This document shows, piece by piece, positions 6,554 through 12,064 of a DNA stretch of 12,064 nucleotides (its first letter is position 1; each line of letters starts with the position of its first letter). Source of the stretch: a bacterium (lineage in GTDB: Bacteria; Patescibacteriota; Microgenomatia; UBA1400; PJMF01); the NCBI GenBank assembly GCA_017431585.1, contig JAFRKU010000022.1:1-12064 (forward strand), in the 5' to 3' direction. Both the position numbers and the translations under genes were made by a program. The notes beneath the pieces are model-generated. The model was not told the origin of the DNA, did no database searches, and was given only the letters and a program-made list of their open reading frames with translations.

Positions 6554-8419
6554 ATGTCCAGTAAAACCAATGACAACTATTCGTTATCTAGCTTTATTGC
6601 TTGCGGCGTGATGTCGCTTACTCTTTTAGCTCTACTATTTTTACCCGCCCTTTTTTCTGTGAGCCCTGCCAATCTCAAATCCGCCTCTCTCATGCTGGGT
6701 ACTATTATAATGGGTGCCGTTTTCCTCCTCACCACCATCAGGCGCAAACGCCTTTTCCTCAATCTTTCACCCCTTTCCGGCTATCTAATCTTTTTCTCCC
6801 TCGCTTTGTGCTTATCCGTCCTCACTCACCATTTCTTTTATCCCGCCGCTAGCCTAGTCGGTTACGCCGGGCTTTTCATCACCTTTTGTTTACTATCGTT
6901 GCTCAGCAGTACCTTGTTAAAATTCAACAACGCCAAAATCCTCATCAAAGTTTTGCTAGGCTTTGGCCTCTGGGCCACTTTTACCACCATTTTAGCCCTC
7001 ATCAACGCCAATTCTGCCTTTTTACCCACCGAAATTCTCTCTGCCATTTACACTCCAGAGCTCAATTTGTCGCTTTTAATCATCGCTTGTGCCGCCGCCG
7101 GCGCCAATTTCTTCAAAAAAAACAAACTCAACTATCTGCACTTCACATATCTCGTCGTTTTTGGCATTGCCCTTGCCCTCAATACCTATTTACATCTCAG
7201 CGCCCCCGCCACCACTCCCACCTGGACCGATAGCTGGCAAGTTTTCGTCAATCAGCTCACCGATCAAAACCAATTCCACGCCACCTCGCTGCTCATCGGC
7301 AGCCCCGCCCAACAATATGCCGATGTTTACGCTCAATATTCACCCCTCGCCATCCGCCAATCATTCAACCAAGCTGCCAACTATCCGCTCACCATTCTCA
7401 CCATGTTTGGTTTAGTTTCGCTCTTAGCCTGGCTCACTCTCATCGGCAAAACACTTCATCTCTGCTTTAAAAAAGGCGAAAATAACAACCATCTCTACTT
7501 CATTCTCCTCCTCAGCTTTATTGTACAATTTTTTACATCAATTCATCCATTAATCTTGTTTATTCAAGCATTAATTATCGCATTTGCCACCGATAAAAAC
7601 ACAAAAACACTCGTCAATTTGTCCTTTTCCACCGTCAGCGACCGCCAAACCACCGATGCCGGCCGCCAAAAAACCACTCACTGGGGTTTGTACGCTTTTG
7701 CCACTCTTATGATTGGTCTGGACATTTTTGCCCTTTATAAATTGTGCCGCACCTATGCCGGCTACTTTTATACCCAATTAGCCATCAATGATTTAAATAA
7801 TCAAGATGTATCAGCGTTTTATGCCCACGCTCAAACCGCCAGCCGCACCGCCGCCAATCTCGATACCACTCACTATTATGCCGCCATTGCCGATTTAGAG
7901 ATGTTTTTGCAAAATTTAGACGCCAACAGCCCCGACAATCAAACCGCCCTTTCCTACTTTTACCAGGCAGACGAACACGCCAAGCAAGCCATCACCATCA
8001 ACCCGCACCACGCCGCCAACTACACCCTTCAAGCCCAAATTTACCAAGAAATTTACAGCCATCTCAACGATGGCCGCGACACCATTAGTGAAAAAATTGT
8101 CTCCTCATACGCCCAAGCTTTGCTCCTGCAACCCTACGACGTGGTGAATTTCCTAGAATTAGCGGGATTTTATCAATCCATCGGCGGCCAAGACGATGCG
8201 CTCAAATTTTACCAACAAGCCATCAATTTAGACCCCACCAATCCGCTCAGCAGCTACCAACTGGCGCAATTTTATGAACAACAAGGCAACCAAGAAATGG
8301 CCTACACCACCTATCAGCACACCTTGGAACTGCTCGACGCCGACAGCGCCAATTATGCCGCTAATCAGGCTCAATTAACCGTCAAACTCGAACAACTCTC
8401 CGCCACTACCACACCTTAA
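6554..8419 (+). CDS. Polytopic membrane protein with C-terminal TPRs, O-antigen ligase/polymerase (Wzy/WaaL)-like
   Basis: A 621-residue protein with about 10 hydrophobic segments (by eye at about 14-36, 42-62, 74-91, 101-122, 130-151, 168-186, 194-214, 276-300, 313-346, 376-398) and a soluble C-terminal region (about 399-617). Between membrane segments lies an extracytoplasmic loop (about 215-275) with GSPAQQYADVYAQYSP, followed by FNQAANYPLTILTMFGLVSL. This resembles the loop-and-helix signature of Wzy/WaaL-like proteins fused to TPRs. The C-terminal part has TPR-like repeats, clearest at 515-590 (ALLLQP, ALKFYQQAINLDPTNP, MAYTTYQHTLELL). A role in polymerising or ligating surface polysaccharide is an inference from that resemblance; a membrane TPR scaffold is the alternative. 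It is transcribed alone, opposite to most neighbours, and its TAA overlaps the obg stop. Confidence 0.75.
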   Translation: MSSKTNDNYSLSSFIACGVMSLTLLALLFLPALFSVSPANLKSASLMLGTIIMGAVFLLTTIRRKRLFLNLSPLSGYLIFFSLALCLSVLTHHFFYPAASLVGYAGLFITFCLLSLLSSTLLKFNNAKILIKVLLGFGLWATFTTILALINANSAFLPTEILSAIYTPELNLSLLIIACAAAGANFFKKNKLNYLHFTYLVVFGIALALNTYLHLSAPATTPTWTDSWQVFVNQLTDQNQFHATSLLIGSPAQQYADVYAQYSPLAIRQSFNQAANYPLTILTMFGLVSLLAWLTLIGKTLHLCFKKGENNNHLYFILLLSFIVQFFTSIHPLILFIQALIIAFATDKNTKTLVNLSFSTVSDRQTTDAGRQKTTHWGLYAFATLMIGLDIFALYKLCRTYAGYFYTQLAINDLNNQDVSAFYAHAQTASRTAANLDTTHYYAAIADLEMFLQNLDANSPDNQTALSYFYQADEHAKQAITINPHHAANYTLQAQIYQEIYSHLNDGRDTISEKIVSSYAQALLLQPYDVVNFLELAGFYQSIGGQDDALKFYQQAINLDPTNPLSSYQLAQFYEQQGNQEMAYTTYQHTLELLDADSANYAANQAQLTVKLEQLSATTTP

Positions 8420-9648
8420 AGCCACATCGCCTGACTTAATTCTGTCAAGCCTCGCTTTGTCGCCGCCGAAATAAAAATCACGCTCTCACCAGTCTGTCTC
8501 GCCCATTGTTCAATTTTTCCCATCAATTCTGGCGAATATAAATCACATTTATTTACTACGATCAATCGTGATTTTTTAGCAATTTGTTCACTATAATTGT
8601 TCACTTCAGTTATCAATGTCTGCCATTGTTTCGCCAGTCGCTCCACCAAAGCGTCACCGCTCAGCTGTTGCTCAAAAAGCTCCGATTCCGCCAAAGCCAA
8701 AACGTACACCAGCTTTTGGCAATTATTCACGTGGCGCAAAAAGTCAAACCCCAGGCCTTTGCCTTCGCTCGCCCCCTCAATTAATCCCGGTATATCAGCT
8801 AAAACAAGCGATTTGCCCTCTGGACCATTTAACACCCCCAAATTCGCCTCCATCGTTGTAAACGGATAATTAGCGATTTTAGGCCGTGCTCCCGTCAATT
8901 GAGTAATAATTGTACTCTTGCCCGCATTCGGCAGCCCTACCAGGCCCACGTTGGCCAGCAGCTGCAATTCCAAAAATACCACCTTACGCTCGCCAAAAGT
9001 CCCGTATTCCGCCTCCATCGGCGTCGTGTGACTACTGCTTTTGAAAGATTCATTCCCCCGTCCCCCAAACCCGCCCTGACAAATGGTTACTTGCTCGCCG
9101 TCGCGCGCCAGCACCACCAATTTTGTCAATTTTCCCGCTTGCAGCGGCAAAAACTCCGCCTCCGGATTTTCCACCCGCGCGTGCAAAAAATCAGCAAATT
9201 GCGGCCGTTTATCCATCTCCACGTCGTCTGCCTCGCGCACCGGCGGATTATTGGTTTCTTTGTCCACAAAATATTTCTCTCTGAGCACATCGTCCCGATA
9301 CATCAATCCATGAATGCCATATTTCTCACGACGCGCGCGCGAAATCTGGTTTTCGTCATACAGCCACACCACCGTCCCCGGCGGCACCACCAGCTCCACA
9401 CTCTCCCCCTGGCTACCAAACTCTCGTCTCTTGCCGCCGCGCTCACCATCGCCCGCTATATACTGCTTGCGTCCAGAAAAATGTTGCAAAGTGTTCACTT
9501 GCTTACTACATTTGAGCACAATATTTCCACCATTTCCCCCATTTCCGCCCATCGGACCGCCTTTTAATACGTGACGATTCCGAAAAAAAGCCACTCGTCC
9601 GTGTCCTCCGTCCCCCGCTTGTAAATACAATCGCACCAAGTCTAGCAT
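8416..9648 (-). CDS. obg: Obg/CgtA GTPase with enlarged N-terminal domain
   Basis: A 410-residue Obg-family GTPase, involved in 50S ribosome maturation and stress response. The N-terminal glycine-rich Obg domain is clear (AGDGGHG 11-17, KGGPMGGNGGNGGN 29-42, QGGFGGRGN 191-199). The G domain follows with G1 GLPNAGKS (238-245), switch region YPFTTMEANLG (261-271), G3 DIPGLIEG (285-292), G4 NKCD (366-369) and G5 SAA (394-396). The protein ends at the G domain, without the OCT tail. G1 lies about 70 residues later than in E. coli ObgE because of extra, highly charged sequence (about 98-172) inside the Obg fold. The ATG overlaps the stop of the upstream M23 gene in TAATG, so the two are translationally coupled. 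No Shine-Dalgarno. Third gene of the rho operon. Confidence 0.95.
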   Translation of the reverse strand: MLDLVRLYLQAGDGGHGRVAFFRNRHVLKGGPMGGNGGNGGNIVLKCSKQVNTLQHFSGRKQYIAGDGERGGKRREFGSQGESVELVVPPGTVVWLYDENQISRARREKYGIHGLMYRDDVLREKYFVDKETNNPPVREADDVEMDKRPQFADFLHARVENPEAEFLPLQAGKLTKLVVLARDGEQVTICQGGFGGRGNESFKSSSHTTPMEAEYGTFGERKVVFLELQLLANVGLVGLPNAGKSTIITQLTGARPKIANYPFTTMEANLGVLNGPEGKSLVLADIPGLIEGASEGKGLGFDFLRHVNNCQKLVYVLALAESELFEQQLSGDALVERLAKQWQTLITEVNNYSEQIAKKSRLIVVNKCDLYSPELMGKIEQWARQTGESVIFISAATKRGLTELSQAMWL

Positions 9649-10802
9649 TATTTCAAATAATCCAAAGGGTTCAGCAAGACCGAATCCTGACGCACTTCAA
9701 AATGCAAGTGCGTGCCCGTCGACCGGCCCGTGCTTCCCATCTCTCCTAACAAATCGCCCCGATTGACACTTTGTCCTTCAGTGACATTTAATGCCTTCAT
9801 ATGGGCATAAAGTGTCCGTGAACCATTGCCATGATCCACAATCACCCGATTACCATAACCCGTCGTGTCCCAACCCGAAGCCGTGACCACACCGCTATCA
9901 GCCGCCAAAATCGCGCCGCTGCCAGCAATATCAATCGCTTTGTGGTAAAAAGAGTATCCCTGCGAAATCATGCCTGCCGCCGGCCAAATGAAAGACCCCG
10001 TCGCGCTCACCGTTCCCGCGTCCGGCGTCATCACCCGCGCAAACGTAGCTTGCGGTTGCGAAGGCTGCTTTTTAATTCCGCCTGGCACCATCAAGTATTG
10101 CCCCACCGCCAACTCAAATGTCTCGTCATTGACAAAATCATTAAACGGATAATCGACAATCGCCTGTACTGCCGCATCTTCCAGTCCGTAAATCTTACCA
10201 ATCGATACCACCGTCTCGCCTTTTGTCACCCGATGACGCACGCCATCCACCGGTAAAATCCGCAATTGATCGCCTGTTTTCAGTTGATCCGTTTCTTTTA
10301 AATTATTCTCCCACAAAATTGTTTCCTTTTTCAAACCGTACTGCGCCGCAATGGATTCCACCGTGTCCCCCTCATTCACTTGGTAATTTGTCACTGCCCC
10401 GCCGCGCATCGATCGCACTTCTTCCGCCTGCATTGTATAAAAACTTACATCATCGTCAGCCGAAGCCAAAACATTATTCATCATCATTCCGCCCTCCGGC
10501 AATGATTCGTCAAAAATCGCCGGCGCCACTACCACCACCAGTACCACCGTCGCCACCACGCCAATATGCATGATAGAGCGCGATCTTTTGCCTTGGTCGC
10601 GATACAAACCACCCACCACCACGTCTTTACCCTTCTCAAACACAGAAAAAGGCGCATAGATCCGATTTCTCAAGTACCGATGCCAAAAATTTCCGTAAGA
10701 GCGCAAATCCGCCCACCACGCCCACTCGTGTTTCTGCCGCCCGCTTTTGACCGGCAAATGTACACTTTTTTTGAACTTTTGGCGTATTTTAGTATGACTC
10801 AT
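9648..10802 (-). CDS. Membrane-anchored LysM-LysM-M23 peptidoglycan endopeptidase
   Basis: A 384-residue cell-wall hydrolase. Order: a basic, aromatic-rich cytoplasmic stretch (1-78), one membrane segment (about 79-95), two LysM peptidoglycan-binding domains (about 139-184, with YQVNEGDTVESIAAQYG; and 189-240, with HRVTKGETVVSIGKIYG), and a C-terminal M23/LytM domain (about 270-384). Zinc ligands are visible as H287 and D291 (HKAID) and H367 in HLHFE (365-369), with the second catalytic histidine H334 in LYAHM, so the peptidase looks active, unlike degenerate LytM factors. It probably cuts peptide cross-links during growth or division, outside the membrane. It starts 6 nt after the rho stop and overlaps obg by 1 nt, so all three are probably co-transcribed. 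The long cytoplasmic N-terminus is unusual for an M23 enzyme. No Shine-Dalgarno. Confidence 0.92.
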   Translation of the reverse strand: MSHTKIRQKFKKSVHLPVKSGRQKHEWAWWADLRSYGNFWHRYLRNRIYAPFSVFEKGKDVVVGGLYRDQGKRSRSIMHIGVVATVVLVVVVAPAIFDESLPEGGMMMNNVLASADDDVSFYTMQAEEVRSMRGGAVTNYQVNEGDTVESIAAQYGLKKETILWENNLKETDQLKTGDQLRILPVDGVRHRVTKGETVVSIGKIYGLEDAAVQAIVDYPFNDFVNDETFELAVGQYLMVPGGIKKQPSQPQATFARVMTPDAGTVSATGSFIWPAAGMISQGYSFYHKAIDIAGSGAILAADSGVVTASGWDTTGYGNRVIVDHGNGSRTLYAHMKALNVTEGQSVNRGDLLGEMGSTGRSTGTHLHFEVRQDSVLLNPLDYLK

Positions 10803-10808
10803 AGGTAT

Positions 10809-12064
10809 TTATGAACTTCGCAAAGATTGCAAAAATTCCTTATTCGACTTGGTCTTTTTCATCTGACTCACCAAGGTTACCGTCCGCTCCTCTCGATCCA
10901 GCGTATCCAGCATCCGCTGCAGCGTCAGCACCGATTGATAAGTCATCGGCTCGATCAGCAAATCATCCCGCCGTGTGCCCGACTTTTGCACTTCAATCGC
11001 CGGATAAATCCGCCGCTCCGCCAGCCGTCTGTCCAGATGCAACTCCTGATTTCCTGTGCCTTTAAATTCCTCGTACACCAAGTCATCCATCCGCGAACCA
11101 GTATCTACCAGCGCCGTGCCCACAATCGTCAGACTGCCGGCCACCTCGAAATTGCGCGCCGCCCCGAAAAATCTCTTCGGTGGAAACAGCGCCGCCGGAT
11201 CAAAGCCACCAGACAAAGTCCGCCCCGAAGTGGGAATTGACAAATTATAAGCCCGCGCCAGACGAGTAATTGAATCTAACAAAATCACCACGTCCAGCCC
11301 AGACTCTACCAGACGTTTCGCCCGTTCCAGCGCCAATTCCGCCACCCGACACTGTGCATCCGCCGGTTCGTCAAAGTTGCTGGCCGCCACTTCGCCGCGA
11401 CCTTGAGTAATTTTCTCGATATGACGGCGTAAATCTGTCACTTCCTCTGGCCGCTCCCCAATCAGCACCGCCATCAAGTGAATATCTGGATAATTCGCCG
11501 CTACCCCAGTGCTAATTTCTTTCAGCAGTGTAGTTTTACCCGCTTTTGGCGGCGACACAATCAAACTCCGCTGTCCTTTACCGATGGGCGCAATCAAGTC
11601 CACAATCCGCGTGGACACCGGATCGGCTCCCGTTTCCAACTTTATCTGTTCATCCGGATACACCGGTGTTAATTGATGAAATTTCACCCGGTTTTTGTTC
11701 AAAAACGTCTCCAATTTCACCCCGTTGACGTGGGTCACCGTCTGCAAACCCCAGTAGCGATCGTTTTCTTTCGGTTCGCGGGCTTCCCCCTCCACGATGT
11801 CGCCTGGGCGCAATTTGTAGCGGCGCACCAGTTGCGGCGAAATGAAAATGTCATTGTCGCCCTCCGAATAATTTTCCCGCAACACAGCAAAATTATCACG
11901 ATAAGTCTCCAAAAACCCGCGTACATGGCGCAATTTGCGTTTGGGCGCCACCACTGGCGCTACCGGCACCGGATTTACTTTTAGCACCGATGTCGCCACC
12001 GTTTTTTCGCTGCCCGGTGTCTGCGCCGTTACTCCTGGCGCGGCTCCCGCCCCGCCCGCCCCGG
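10809..12064 (-). CDS. rho: Transcription termination factor Rho, N-terminus outside the window
   Basis: The C-terminal 418 codons of Rho, the hexameric RNA-dependent ATPase that ends transcription. Numbering from the internal GTG at 11999, the cold-shock-like RNA-binding domain spans about 25-115 (GDIVEGEAREPKENDRYWGL). The ATPase domain then shows Walker A PPKAGKT (150-156), IGERPEEV, Walker B VVILLDS with ITRLARAYN, the Q-loop region TLSGGFDPAALFPPKRFFGAA, and the R-loop EEFKGTGN with the arginine-finger segment RRLAERRIYPAIEV. The frame stays open from GTG 11999 to the window edge through a Gly/Ala/Pro-rich stretch (GAGGAGAAPGV), so the gene continues upstream and the GTG is not a trusted start. 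Such low-complexity linkers commonly separate the Rho N-terminal helix bundle from the RNA-binding domain. First visible gene of the rho-M23-obg operon. Confidence 0.96.
   Translation of the reverse strand, partial: GAGGAGAAPGVTAQTPGSEKTVATSVLKVNPVPVAPVVAPKRKLRHVRGFLETYRDNFAVLRENYSEGDNDIFISPQLVRRYKLRPGDIVEGEAREPKENDRYWGLQTVTHVNGVKLETFLNKNRVKFHQLTPVYPDEQIKLETGADPVSTRIVDLIAPIGKGQRSLIVSPPKAGKTTLLKEISTGVAANYPDIHLMAVLIGERPEEVTDLRRHIEKITQGRGEVAASNFDEPADAQCRVAELALERAKRLVESGLDVVILLDSITRLARAYNLSIPTSGRTLSGGFDPAALFPPKRFFGAARNFEVAGSLTIVGTALVDTGSRMDDLVYEEFKGTGNQELHLDRRLAERRIYPAIEVQKSGTRRDDLLIEPMTYQSVLTLQRMLDTLDREERTVTLVSQMKKTKSNKEFLQSLRSS

Noticed and set aside
1..12064. CRISPR array, insertion sequence or prophage
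   Set aside because: No regularly spaced repeats, terminal inverted repeats, transposase or phage-like proteins are visible.

Overview
The window looks like a piece of a bacterial chromosome, most likely from an uncultivated lineage with a small genome. Candidate Phyla Radiation / Patescibacteria is my best guess. This is inferred from the gene set (ComEC split into membrane and hydrolase proteins, a Wzy/WaaL-like membrane protein fused to TPRs, a singleton M16 peptidase, LysM-M23 peptidase next to Obg) and from the near absence of Shine-Dalgarno sequences. No taxonomic marker is present, so the guess is not proven. The standard code fits: no in-frame TGA is needed, and eight of the nine visible CDS stops are TAA and one is TAG.

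Layout from left to right: (1) the 3' part of tRNA-Arg(CCG), followed 18 nt later by a plus-strand HD-domain phosphohydrolase. (2) A minus-strand M16 peptidase, convergent with the HD gene and ending at a strong intrinsic terminator. It has its own promoter and the only obvious Shine-Dalgarno in the window, and its HxxEH zinc motif reads HFLKH. (3) A minus-strand competence operon: comEA, the comEC membrane part, then a separate ComEC-type metallo-beta-lactamase protein overlapping it by 8 nt. (4) A divergent gap of about 1 kb (5551-6518) with no convincing gene. (5) A plus-strand polytopic membrane protein with C-terminal TPRs, apparently read from a leaderless transcript. (6) A tightly packed minus-strand operon, rho (5' end outside the window), LysM/M23 peptidase, obg. 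The obg stop codon overlaps that of the convergent TPR gene.

Functionally, ComEA and the two ComEC pieces form the DNA-receptor and membrane-channel part of natural transformation. The M23 peptidase and the Wzy/WaaL-like protein point to envelope remodelling and surface polysaccharide handling. Rho and Obg are core transcription-termination and ribosome/GTPase functions. Seven of nine CDSs are on the minus strand, and the plus strand is strongly C-rich over G in genes of both orientations and in the gap, so the minus strand is probably the leading strand.

I found no CRISPR array, insertion sequence or phage gene. The points most worth a second look are the Glu-to-Lys change in the M16 active site, an Obg with about 70 extra residues in its N-terminal domain, the 1-kb divergent gap, identical leaderless-promoter geometry at comEA and the TPR gene, and a back-to-back promoter pair plus hairpin between the com operon and the M16 gene.
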